From assembly GCA_964577375.1 (NCBI GenBank), contig CAZNYW010000002.1, positions 1 through 64,000 of the forward strand: DNA of 64,000 bases. The letters run 5' to 3'. This document shows, one piece after another, positions 8,618-16,529 of this stretch; within the stretch, counting starts at the first letter, position 1, and every line of letters begins with the position of its first letter. This DNA is from DATKUC01 sp964577375. GTDB lineage: Bacteria; Spirochaetota; Spirochaetia; DSM-27196; DATKUC01. The position numbers and the translations under genes were made by a program. A model generated the notes under the pieces. That model made no database searches, had not been told where the DNA came from, and saw only the letters and a list, made by a program, of their open reading frames with translations.

Positions 8618-9285
8618 ACGCGCCGCCTGAGACGCACCATGTCGACGCCGTTGCTGTCGGCGAGCTCGAAGTCGCTTCCCTCGCCGATCCACTGAAAAGT
8701 CCTGGTGCTGTAAAACCGGATGTGCGTTTCGTCCTCGCGGTACCACCACGAAAGGAACTCTCCGTCCGACGCCGGGTGAAGCCGGCTTCGCACGACAAGC
8801 GCTCCACCGGAAGCGATAAGGCCTGCTGCGGCCACGAGCAGCGGACCGGCCTCGGCGATGTGCTCGATCACCTCGTGCATGACGACCATGTCGTAGGCTC
8901 CCGAAAGCGCACTGCGGTCGGGCGCAAAGTAGGGATCGTAGACGGCCACCTCGAATCCGCGTCCGCCGAGCATCGACGCAAGTACCGGAACCGGACCGCT
9001 TCCGAAATCGAGCATCCGAAGCGGATGCCCGCCGCTTCGGGCCGCAACGGTCAAAGAGGCAGGCATCACCGCCTCTTCGACGAACTCCGACAGAAACCGC
9101 ACATAGCCTGAGTCGTGCTCGCTGTTGGTATGGAGAAGGTACCTGCTGCGTTCGGCCTCTTCCGACGGAAGAAACGGCGCGTCGAGGCCGATGAGATCAC
9201 ACCGCCGGCACCGGTGGTAGCTCCTGCCCGAACGCGGATCTGCGATGCGCCGCGTTTCGTAGCCGCAGAGCGAGCAGCGCTCCAT
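8614..9285 (-). CDS. class I SAM-dependent methyltransferase with N-terminal zinc-ribbon-like motif
   Basis: The 223-aa protein begins with two Cys-X2-Cys pairs (CSLCG, CRRC), a likely zinc knuckle. A Rossmann methyltransferase core follows with the SAM loop LDFGSGPVPV and the acidic motif VMHEVIEHI. This architecture occurs in methyltransferases of the Methyltransf_23 type, often acting on glycans, lipids or small molecules. The substrate is unknown. It follows an acyltransferase-like gene by 18 bases on the same strand, so the two are probably co-transcribed. Confidence 0.82.
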   Translation of the reverse strand: MERCSLCGYETRRIADPRSGRSYHRCRRCDLIGLDAPFLPSEEAERSRYLLHTNSEHDSGYVRFLSEFVEEAVMPASLTVAARSGGHPLRMLDFGSGPVPVLASMLGGRGFEVAVYDPYFAPDRSALSGAYDMVVMHEVIEHIAEAGPLLVAAAGLIASGGALVVRSRLHPASDGEFLSWWYREDETHIRFYSTRTFQWIGEGSDFELADSNGVDMVRLRRRV

Positions 9286-9303
9286 CCCGACCGACCACCC
9301 GAC

Positions 9304-10422
9304 CTACAGCTTCTTGATGTAACAGCGGCGCCGTTTGTGGAGACGGTTCGGGTAGTACTTCCAGATCGCCTGGATCTCCTCGTTGGATTCGAGGTTCCCC
9401 GATGACTCTGCTTCGGTAACGTGCGCTGCCAGGAGTGACTCATGCATGGAGCGCATGAGCAGCGCAGTAACTCCGCGCCCCTGGTAGTCCTTGCGTACCG
9501 CGCCGAGGTAGAGGTCGATCTCCGATGGGCGCCGCAGCGCGCGCAGAAGCGGCACGAACCCGAAGGGCAGAATCCGACCCTTTGCCTTGCGAAGCGCCTG
9601 CGACATCGAAGGGGCGGCGATCCCGAAGGCAACCACTTCGTCCTGCTGGTTCACCACGATCTTCACGAAGTCCGCGCGGATGAATCCGAAGTACTGGTCC
9701 ACATAGGCCTGGATCTGTGCGGGATTGAGCTCCACCACGCCGTAGAGATGCGAGTAGGTCCTGTTGATGAGCTCGAAGATTCCGGGAGCATAGGGAAGAA
9801 TATCCTTCGGTTTCTTCGGTTCCAGCACGCGGAGTTTCAGCCGTTCCCGTACCGCCTTTTCCACCCTGACGATGCGTTCCGGAACCGCGTCCGGAATCTG
9901 GATGCGGTATTCGAGCCAGTCGACGTCCTTCTGGTAACCTTCCCGCTCGAGGTGACGCGGATAGTAGGCGTAGTTGTAGATCATGGGAAGCGTTCCCATT
10001 TCTTCGAAACCTTCCACGAGCATTCCTTCGGGATCGAGATCCGTGAAGCCGAGCGGTCCGTGAACCGCATCCATTCCCTCCGATCTCGCCCAGTTTTCAA
10101 CCGCGCCGATAAGCGCCCGCGAAACCTCCGGATCGTCAGTGAAATCGACCCAGCCGAACCTTGCGTTCCGGTTCCCCCAGGTTGCGATGTACTTGTCGTT
10201 GATGATGCCGGCAATGCGGCCAACCGGCTTCCCGTCGTTGTAGGCCATCCAGTACTTCGCCCGGCAGTGTTCGGCGGCCGGATTCTTCGACTGATCGAGC
10301 GTATTCAGGTCGTCGGAGACCAGAGGCGGGATCCAGTAGGGACTGTCCCGGTATAACTTGAACGGAAAGGTTACAAACGTGCGAAGACCTCTGCGCCCCT
10401 CTACTTCTCTCAGTTCAATCAT
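9304..10422 (-). CDS. GNAT-like acyltransferase, 372 aa
   Basis: The C-terminal third resembles a GNAT fold: a strand giving YLGAVRKDYQGRGVTALLM, with the Q/R-x-x-G-x-G/A acetyl-CoA loop, then helix alpha-3. The N-terminal half carries a second GNAT-like region (KPVGRIAGI...), so it may be a tandem GNAT. Related proteins are usually annotated only as N-acetyltransferase; the acceptor is unknown. On the minus strand a TATAAT (10457-10452) lies 29 bases upstream of the ATG. It probably forms an operon with the methyltransferase gene downstream. Confidence 0.75.
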   Translation of the reverse strand: MIELREVEGRRGLRTFVTFPFKLYRDSPYWIPPLVSDDLNTLDQSKNPAAEHCRAKYWMAYNDGKPVGRIAGIINDKYIATWGNRNARFGWVDFTDDPEVSRALIGAVENWARSEGMDAVHGPLGFTDLDPEGMLVEGFEEMGTLPMIYNYAYYPRHLEREGYQKDVDWLEYRIQIPDAVPERIVRVEKAVRERLKLRVLEPKKPKDILPYAPGIFELINRTYSHLYGVVELNPAQIQAYVDQYFGFIRADFVKIVVNQQDEVVAFGIAAPSMSQALRKAKGRILPFGFVPLLRALRRPSEIDLYLGAVRKDYQGRGVTALLMRSMHESLLAAHVTEAESSGNLESNEEIQAIWKYYPNRLHKRRRCYIKKL

Positions 10423-10541
10423 TGCGCCCTGCCCACGGTAGAAGATTCACCATTATAGGCGACTTTCCCGCTCCGTGGCCACGCCTGCATGCCGCCTCCC
10501 TTGCTTCTTACCCCGGGCGCGGGCTATCATGAATCAGACCG

Positions 10542-11186
10542 ATGCTCAATCTCAATCTACGTCAGATCATCTTCCTCATCCCCTGCATACTGGCCGGATT
10601 TACCGTCCACGAGGCGAGCCACGCCTTCACGGCGCTCAAGCTTGGCGACACCACGCCGTGCGAGCAGGGACGCTGCACCTGGAACCCTCTGGCCCACATC
10701 GACCTGCTCGGCATGGTGCTGATCATATTTGCGGGTTTCGGCTGGGCGCGACCCGTACCGATCAATCCGCAGAACTTCAGCAAACCGAAGCGCGACGGGA
10801 TCCTGGTGGCCATGGCGGGACCCGCGGCCAATCTCATCCTCGCCTGCCTCTTCGTCGTGCTCACCAGAATCGTCTCGCTCACCGGCGCCTTTTCGGCCGC
10901 CCCGGTCGGACCGAACATGTACGATTTCTTCGGTGACATGGTCTGGGTCAATCTGCTCCTCGCGGTGTTCAATCTGCTGCCGATTCCGCCGCTCGACGGA
11001 TCCACGCTCGTGCTTGCGGCGATTCCGGACCGATACGCGGCGCAGAAAGCCGCCTTCTCGAAATACGGCGCTCTGATACTCCTGGCCATCATCCTTGTCG
11101 GAAGCTTCACGAGAATCGACATATTTCCCATCGGTCGCGTGATCCACTGGCTGTTCAACCTTCTCTTCGGCCTCGTAGGCATGTAG
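10542..11186 (+). CDS. site-2-protease-like membrane metalloprotease (M50 family)
   Basis: This is an intramembrane zinc metalloprotease of 214 aa. The active-site HExxH is HEASH at about residues 24-28 in the first membrane helix, and the third zinc ligand is the Asp of PPLDGS near residue 155. About five hydrophobic segments are visible and no PDZ domain is present. It belongs to the compact YwhC/Rip3-like group rather than RseP. The substrate may be an anti-sigma factor or membrane peptide. A TATCAT box lies 11 bases before the ATG, without a Shine-Dalgarno sequence. Confidence 0.88.
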   Translation: MLNLNLRQIIFLIPCILAGFTVHEASHAFTALKLGDTTPCEQGRCTWNPLAHIDLLGMVLIIFAGFGWARPVPINPQNFSKPKRDGILVAMAGPAANLILACLFVVLTRIVSLTGAFSAAPVGPNMYDFFGDMVWVNLLLAVFNLLPIPPLDGSTLVLAAIPDRYAAQKAAFSKYGALILLAIILVGSFTRIDIFPIGRVIHWLFNLLFGLVGM

Positions 11187-11241
11187 GCCCCGCAGCGAAA
11201 GATTTCTGGACCCATCAACCCACAGCGTTTACCATAGAGAT

Positions 11242-11451
11242 ATGCGTGTGATCGTGCGTTACGGAGACACCACGCCGGTCCCGGGAAACCCGGAGGCGAC
11301 GCACAGAAAGGCAAACGCCATACTGGCAGCAGCCCTCGCTCCGGGTGAGCCTTCGGGCCCCGATATGCGGGTGGCCGCGCAAGCCTACCTTCTGGAATCG
11401 CAGGCGCAGCGGGAGATCAACGCTGAACGTGGCATGAGCCTGTCGGCCTGA
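11242..11451 (+). CDS. small protein of unknown function, 69 aa
   Basis: A short open frame encodes a hydrophilic 69-residue protein starting MRVIVRYGDTTPVPGNP with a helical second half. I recognise no family. A TACCAT box (11230-11235) lies six bases before the ATG, as seen for other genes here, and codon use looks normal, which supports it being real. The short length keeps confidence moderate. Confidence 0.5.
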   Translation: MRVIVRYGDTTPVPGNPEATHRKANAILAAALAPGEPSGPDMRVAAQAYLLESQAQREINAERGMSLSA

Positions 11452-11507
11452 ACCGGGGCTGCCCCGGCAATTCCACTAACTCAGATAAACCGATACTATT
11501 GACCCCC

Positions 11508-12779
11508 GTGAACCGAATCTTTGGAATTCAGCTCATTCGACAGTACAGCGAGCTGCCGCGGCCCATTCACGTGCTCTTCTTCGCGCGCATGGTCAACAGC
11601 ATGGGCGCCTTTGTCTTTCCCTTTCTGGCGCTCTACCTCACGCAGAAGCTCGGGATGAGCGAGGGCACCGCAGGGCTCTACATGCTCGCGGTCGCTGCCG
11701 CTCATGTTCCGGGAGCCCTGCTTGGAGGACGTCTCGCGGACAGGGTCGGACGGAAAAAGGTCCTGGTGTTCGGACAGGCGATGGCGGGAGCGTTTCTGCT
11801 TCCCGGTGCAGTCCTCGGCGTCTCGGTGCTCGTGCCCTGGAGTGTGTGCGCGGCTCAGTTTTTTGCCGCGCTCGCTCAGCCGGGCAACCAGGCGATGGCG
11901 ACTGACCTGACGAACCGCGGAAATCGCCAGTCCGCCTTCTCACTCCTCTATCTGGGATATAATCTCGGATTTGCCGTAGGGCCTCTTCTTGCGGGGTTTC
12001 TCTTCGCAAAACTGACCTGGCTGCTTTTTCTCGGCGATGCGGTCACCACCTTTGTCTCGGTAGCACTTGTCGCCTTCCTCGTTCCCGAAACAGCCCCCAC
12101 CGCAGAAGACGCGTCGCGGCTTGGCGAGGAGAGCGCAATGGAACGCCCGGCAGAGGGACACACGGTGAAGGTTCTCCTCTCCCGGCCGGTGCTTCTGCTT
12201 TTCGCGGCGCTCGTGGCCATGCTTACCTTTGTCTATGCGCAGTACGCGTTCGCCCTTCCCCTCCAGCTGAAGGCGATCTTTACCGTTCGGGGGCCGGTGT
12301 ACTACGGAAGCCTCATGACCATTAACGCGATCGTCGTGATCTCTCTGACGGCCCCGATAGTTCTCGCAACAAGGCGGCTCTCCCCAGCGACAAACATCGG
12401 GCTTGCGGCCGGCACCTATGTCGTCGGCTTCGGTATGATCTACTTTCTGCACTCCCTGCCCTGGTTTTTCGTGTCCACCGTTATCTGGACGTTCGGAGAG
12501 ATCCTGGTGTCGACCAACTCCAACGTATTCATTGCCAACCACACACCCTCCTCGCACCGCGGAAGGTTCAACGCGCTGTTTCCCCTCATGACCGGCGGCG
12601 GTCGCGCGCTTTCACCGCCGCTCATGGGCCGGGTGATTCAGTGGCTGGGCCTGCCTTCAGCGTGGCCGATCCTTGCGCTCATTGCGGCCGTCTCCGGAAC
12701 CTGTCTTTTCGCACTGGCCGCGAGAGACCGCAGAAAGACCACGGCACAACACGAGTCTCCGCAGGGCGCCTCCGACTGA
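11508..12779 (+). CDS. MFS transporter, 12-TM drug/metabolite exporter-like
   Basis: This is a major facilitator with about twelve membrane helices. The loop 2-3 signature appears as GGRLADRVGRKKVLV (about residues 70-84), typical of proton-coupled exporters of the DHA1 class. A hydrophilic loop after TM6 (around residues 195-225) divides the two halves. The substrate is unknown. The GTG at 11508 is chosen because a TACTAT box (11494-11499) would start transcription close to it. A TTG three codons upstream (11499) is the alternative. No Shine-Dalgarno sequence is visible for either. Confidence 0.85.
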   Translation: MNRIFGIQLIRQYSELPRPIHVLFFARMVNSMGAFVFPFLALYLTQKLGMSEGTAGLYMLAVAAAHVPGALLGGRLADRVGRKKVLVFGQAMAGAFLLPGAVLGVSVLVPWSVCAAQFFAALAQPGNQAMATDLTNRGNRQSAFSLLYLGYNLGFAVGPLLAGFLFAKLTWLLFLGDAVTTFVSVALVAFLVPETAPTAEDASRLGEESAMERPAEGHTVKVLLSRPVLLLFAALVAMLTFVYAQYAFALPLQLKAIFTVRGPVYYGSLMTINAIVVISLTAPIVLATRRLSPATNIGLAAGTYVVGFGMIYFLHSLPWFFVSTVIWTFGEILVSTNSNVFIANHTPSSHRGRFNALFPLMTGGGRALSPPLMGRVIQWLGLPSAWPILALIAAVSGTCLFALAARDRRKTTAQHESPQGASD

Positions 12780-12826
12780 GAGGCGCGTTGACGGGTAACC
12801 GGGAGGCGGCTACACTCTCACCTATC

Positions 12827-13903
12827 ATGCCCAGCAGTATTCACGGAATTCAGCAGATCGGAATCGGGGTGACCGACGTGGAACTTGTGTTCACGTGGCT
12901 TCGTCGGGCGTTCGGGATGGACATTCCGATCTTCGACGATGTGGGAGAACCCGTCCACATGCTCCGTTATACCGGCGGAGAGCTTCACAAGCGACACGCC
13001 ATCCTCGCGGCAAACATCCGGGGCGGAAGCGCCTTCGAGGTCTGGCAGTTCGAAAGCCGGACCCCGGAGCTGCCGGCCTTTCAGCTCGAAATCGGAGATG
13101 CGGGGATACTTGCGGCGAAGATCAAGTCGTCCAACCTCGAAGAGGCGGCCGATAGATTGTCTGCATCGGGCGTGGAAGTTGCAGGTGAGGTGACGGAGGA
13201 TCCCGCGGGCAACCCCGGAATCTTCCTGAGCGATCCGTGGAACAACTGGTACCAGCTTGTCGCGTCGGACGACTGGTTCACTCCCGAACGCGGTCCGCGG
13301 CGGTCGCGCATGTGGACCGGTGGCGTCTGCGGCTGCCTCGTGGGGGTCTCGGATATCGACCGCTCCATGCCCTTCTACCGGGATCTCCTCGGATACGACC
13401 GTACCGTCTACGATGAGACGGGAGTATTCCATGATTTCTCCGGATTGCCGGGAGGAACCCGCAGGGTGCGCCGCGTGCGGCTTGAACGAACCAGCCCGCC
13501 TGCCGGCCCTTTCGGCAGGTGGCTCGGAGAGAGCAGCATCGAGATCGTCCAGGCCTTCGACCACCAGCCTCGCCTCGCGCTCGAAGGCCGCTACTGGGGA
13601 GACCCGGGCTTCATCCATCTCTGTTTCGACGTCCATGCGATGGAGGATCTCAAGGCGCAGTGCGAACACGCGGGTTTCGAGTTCACGGTCGACAGCGCCC
13701 GGTCATTCGACATGGGGGAGGCCGCCGGCCGTTTTGCCTACATCGAAGACCCGGACGGCACCCTGGTCGAGTTCGTCGAAGCGGACCGCATTCCGGTAAT
13801 GAAGAAACTTGGCCTCTACCTCAACGTGGGAAAGCGCAACCCGCAGAAACCGCTGCCGTCCTGGATGATACGGATGCTCGGCCTGGGCCGGGTTCGCGAC
13901 TGA
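12827..13903 (+). CDS. VOC-family protein with two glyoxalase-like modules
   Basis: The 358-aa protein contains two vicinal-oxygen-chelate modules. The first is at about residues 1-140 (IQQIGIGVTDVELVFTWL... DPWNNWYQLV) and the second at about 165-335 (VSDIDRSMPFYRDLLGYD... YIEDPDGTLVEFVE). Family members are glyoxalases, dioxygenases, epimerases or resistance proteins. The Glu of LVEFVE and the His of FIHLCFD could be metal ligands in the second half. The reaction is unknown. The frame extends upstream into the MFS gene, but the ATG at 12827 aligns with the fold and follows a TACACT box by ten bases. Confidence 0.82.
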   Translation: MPSSIHGIQQIGIGVTDVELVFTWLRRAFGMDIPIFDDVGEPVHMLRYTGGELHKRHAILAANIRGGSAFEVWQFESRTPELPAFQLEIGDAGILAAKIKSSNLEEAADRLSASGVEVAGEVTEDPAGNPGIFLSDPWNNWYQLVASDDWFTPERGPRRSRMWTGGVCGCLVGVSDIDRSMPFYRDLLGYDRTVYDETGVFHDFSGLPGGTRRVRRVRLERTSPPAGPFGRWLGESSIEIVQAFDHQPRLALEGRYWGDPGFIHLCFDVHAMEDLKAQCEHAGFEFTVDSARSFDMGEAAGRFAYIEDPDGTLVEFVEADRIPVMKKLGLYLNVGKRNPQKPLPSWMIRMLGLGRVRD

Positions 13904-13911
13904 CCGGGCCG

Positions 13912-15153
13912 TCAAACCGCGACGCTTGGCTCCTGATTGAGCTCGAGCTTCATCTCGTCCCGCATCGCGCGAAACGCGTCAAGGGTGATATCGACATCCT
14001 CTTCCGAGTGGGACGCGGTGGGAATCATCCGGAACATCACGATGCCGCGCGGCACCACCGGATAGGTCACTCCCGAAACAAAGACTCCGTGCTCCTCGCG
14101 CAGCAGGCGTATCATCTTCATCGCAACCGACAGATCCCCCGCCGGAACATACACCGGGGTGATGGGGGAAGCCGTGTCGCCGATGTCGAATCCAAGGTCA
14201 ACCAGCCCGTTCTGCAGCCGTCTCGCAATCTTCCACATCTGTTCGCGGAGCTCCGGAGTGCCCTCGATTATGTCGAGCGACTTCATCAGCGCATCAACGT
14301 AGATCATCGGAAGCGACTTGGCAAACACATTGGTCCGGGCATTGTAGCGAATGTACTCGACTGGCTCGGTCTCACCGGCGGTGACGCCGCCGATAGCGGC
14401 AAACGCCTTGGCGAAGGTGCCGAAGTAGAGATCGATCTTGTCCTGAACGCCGAAGTGCTCGCCGGTGCCGCGTCCGTTCGGCCCCATCACGCCAAAGCCG
14501 TGCGCGTCGTCGATCATCAGGCGGGCGCCATAGCGCTCCTTCAGTTCGCAGATGCCCTGGAGGTTCGCAAGGTCGCCCCGCATGCCGTAGACCCCTTCGG
14601 TTACAATCAGGAGCCCTCCCTTCCGGTCCCGGTTCGCCGCCTTGAGCTGCGACTCCAGGCTGTCCATATCGTTGTGCTTGAATGGCCGGAAACGCCGGCC
14701 GGCGGATGCGAGCACGGTCCCGTCCACTATGGAGGCGTGCGAAAGTTTGTCCATCAGAATCTGGTCGTCCGGGCCGATGAGTGCCGATATGGTCCCAATG
14801 ACGCCGAGATATCCGTAATTGAACAGAATTGAAGCGGGTTTCTGGAGAAATGCTGCCAGCCTGCGCTCGAGCTCCAGGTGTTTCTCCGTATTTCCGGTCA
14901 GCATTCGTGAGCCCATCGGCGTGAAGGTTCCATACTGCTGTGCGGCCTCGACCGCCGCCGACCGGACCTCCGGATTGTCGCAGAGCCCGATGTAGTTGTT
15001 GATCGCCCACATGACGACCTCTTTGCCCTGAAACTTCATTCGCGGCCCCGGCGTTCCCTCGAGGACCGGCTGATTGAAATATCGGTCTCCCTGGGCGCGA
15101 AGAGGCCCGAAGTAGCCGCCGTCACCGTTGCACTTGTCAAATAGGTCCTTCAC
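13912..15153 (-). CDS. alpha-oxoamine synthase, probable cysteate fatty-acyl transferase
   Basis: This PLP-dependent fold-type I enzyme of 413 aa condenses an amino acid with an acyl thioester and releases CO2. The PLP Lys is in TFAKAF (K249), the cofactor Asp-His motif is DDAHG (215-219), and the stacking His is in LSHAS (H139). The N-terminus (MKDLFDKCNGDGG...) and overall length resemble, from memory, the Bacteroidota cysteate-fatty-acyl transferase group used for capnine lipids more closely than KBL or BioF. Its ATG overlaps the end of the upstream cysteate-synthase-like gene by four bases (ATGA), which supports the same pathway. Serine palmitoyltransferase or a KBL-like role remain possible. 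Confidence 0.72.
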   Translation of the reverse strand: MKDLFDKCNGDGGYFGPLRAQGDRYFNQPVLEGTPGPRMKFQGKEVVMWAINNYIGLCDNPEVRSAAVEAAQQYGTFTPMGSRMLTGNTEKHLELERRLAAFLQKPASILFNYGYLGVIGTISALIGPDDQILMDKLSHASIVDGTVLASAGRRFRPFKHNDMDSLESQLKAANRDRKGGLLIVTEGVYGMRGDLANLQGICELKERYGARLMIDDAHGFGVMGPNGRGTGEHFGVQDKIDLYFGTFAKAFAAIGGVTAGETEPVEYIRYNARTNVFAKSLPMIYVDALMKSLDIIEGTPELREQMWKIARRLQNGLVDLGFDIGDTASPITPVYVPAGDLSVAMKMIRLLREEHGVFVSGVTYPVVPRGIVMFRMIPTASHSEEDVDITLDAFRAMRDEMKLELNQEPSVAV

Positions 15154-16517
15154 ATTGTCCTCCGTTCCAGCATGGCGCTCGCCCGGGCATCCACCGTCCG
15201 GGCGGCGCTGGTCAGATCCTTTCTCAGTTCATCAGCGTCGAATATGAGGTCGGGTTTCAGGTAGCGTTTCCTGCCTGTCCGTTCGATGTTGTTCATACCG
15301 CCTCCGGTTATGTTCAATGCCACCACGTCCGAAGATGCGATGTACCTGCGCTCAACTGCGCGAAGAAGTCCCGCCAGGGCAACCTCGGCTGCCGGGTCGA
15401 GATCGCACCCTTCCAGGTCGAAAAACAGTCTTCCCGCCTCCATGGCCTCGCGGTTCGTCATCGAGTACATGTGGCCGTGGGTGTCGCTAAGCGCGTCGAA
15501 AACGCCGCCGCGGATCCCATAGGGCGGGTGCCGGTTGCTCAGCACCGGTGCATGGATCTCCCGTATGTGCTCGCGCGCCTGAAGCTCGTCGGTCGAGCCG
15601 AGCGACGGCGAATGGCTTTCCCATGCATCGGTCATGATCGTGAAAGGAGAATTCTGCACAAGATGCAGTACCGGTCTCCTGCCGCCGTAGGACCCGTCCT
15701 CGAGGAGCCGGAGGGACATCTCCCATGCAGCAATCCCGCCGGTTCCGCTACCGACCGCCTGCACGTAGTGATCCGGCAGCCGTCCGATCGCCTCCGTGGC
15801 TGCCAGCATCGTTGCTCCCATGCCGTCCCTGCGGGCCACGTTTTTCGCTCCCCCCTCTGGATAGCAGCTGTCCAGCTCCGCAATCCGGTCGGCCAGGCTG
15901 ATCGCGTCGAGATAGTCCGTGTTTCCGGCAAGCACCACCAGGTGGACATCGGGATGCTTGTCTCCGGTTATCCACATGCTGGGAAGCGCAATTTCGGGAA
16001 CCACTACCACGAGGCGGACACCGAGACGGGACGCAACCTGGAGAAAGGCCCTCCCGGTGTTGCCTGCCGAGGCAACCACCATGTGCCGTTCGTCGGTCTC
16101 GGGCCGACGCGCAAGTACAGCCAGCGCTTCGAGCTCCTTGAAGCTGCAGGTCTCGATCGCGGCGCCGCGCTCGGGCCAGTAGCCATTGAAAATGACATAG
16201 AGATTGTCGAGACCGAGCCGCGGTCCAAAATGTTCGCTACGAAAAACAATCGGACCGGGGCTTCCGGGAAAGCTTCTGCGAACGGGAAGCCAGTCGGCGA
16301 AACGGAACAGCCCTCGCTCGCCGTCACGCGGAGTTAACCTTTTCTCCCGGAATTCACTCCTCATCAGCGAAGGGGCGTGGGACTCTGCGCAGCTCAGCAG
16401 GAATCCCTCTTCGCCGTCTGCCTGCAACGAACCGCACCCTAAGCAACGGAGCTCATAGTGTGACGTCTTCATGCGTGCCGGATTTCCTTGTAGGATCAGT
16501 TCGCCTAAAGGTTTCAT
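15150..16517 (-). CDS. probable cysteate synthase (threonine-synthase-like PLP enzyme)
   Basis: This fold-type II PLP enzyme is related to threonine synthase. An N-terminal Cys motif (CLGCGS) is followed by WLPVRR, FNGYWPERGA and TCSFKELEA with the presumed PLP lysine at K127, then the phosphate loop VGSGTGGI. From memory the FNGYWPE and SFKELEA signatures belong to cysteate synthase (phosphoserine + sulfite to cysteate), known from Methanosarcina and sulfonolipid-making Bacteroidota. The start at 16517 has GAGGA five bases upstream. An internal ATG at 16472 (MKTSHYELRC) aligns better with the family but has a poorer site. It is the first gene of a two-gene operon. Confidence 0.72.
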   Translation of the reverse strand: MKPLGELILQGNPARMKTSHYELRCLGCGSLQADGEEGFLLSCAESHAPSLMRSEFREKRLTPRDGERGLFRFADWLPVRRSFPGSPGPIVFRSEHFGPRLGLDNLYVIFNGYWPERGAAIETCSFKELEALAVLARRPETDERHMVVASAGNTGRAFLQVASRLGVRLVVVVPEIALPSMWITGDKHPDVHLVVLAGNTDYLDAISLADRIAELDSCYPEGGAKNVARRDGMGATMLAATEAIGRLPDHYVQAVGSGTGGIAAWEMSLRLLEDGSYGGRRPVLHLVQNSPFTIMTDAWESHSPSLGSTDELQAREHIREIHAPVLSNRHPPYGIRGGVFDALSDTHGHMYSMTNREAMEAGRLFFDLEGCDLDPAAEVALAGLLRAVERRYIASSDVVALNITGGGMNNIERTGRKRYLKPDLIFDADELRKDLTSAARTVDARASAMLERRTM

Positions 16518-16529
16518 ACTCGTCCTCGA

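Noticed and set aside
12641..12826. Upstream extension of the VOC protein frame inside the MFS gene
   Set aside because: It overlaps a clear transporter gene and lies outside the VOC fold; the ATG at 12827 starts the domain properly.
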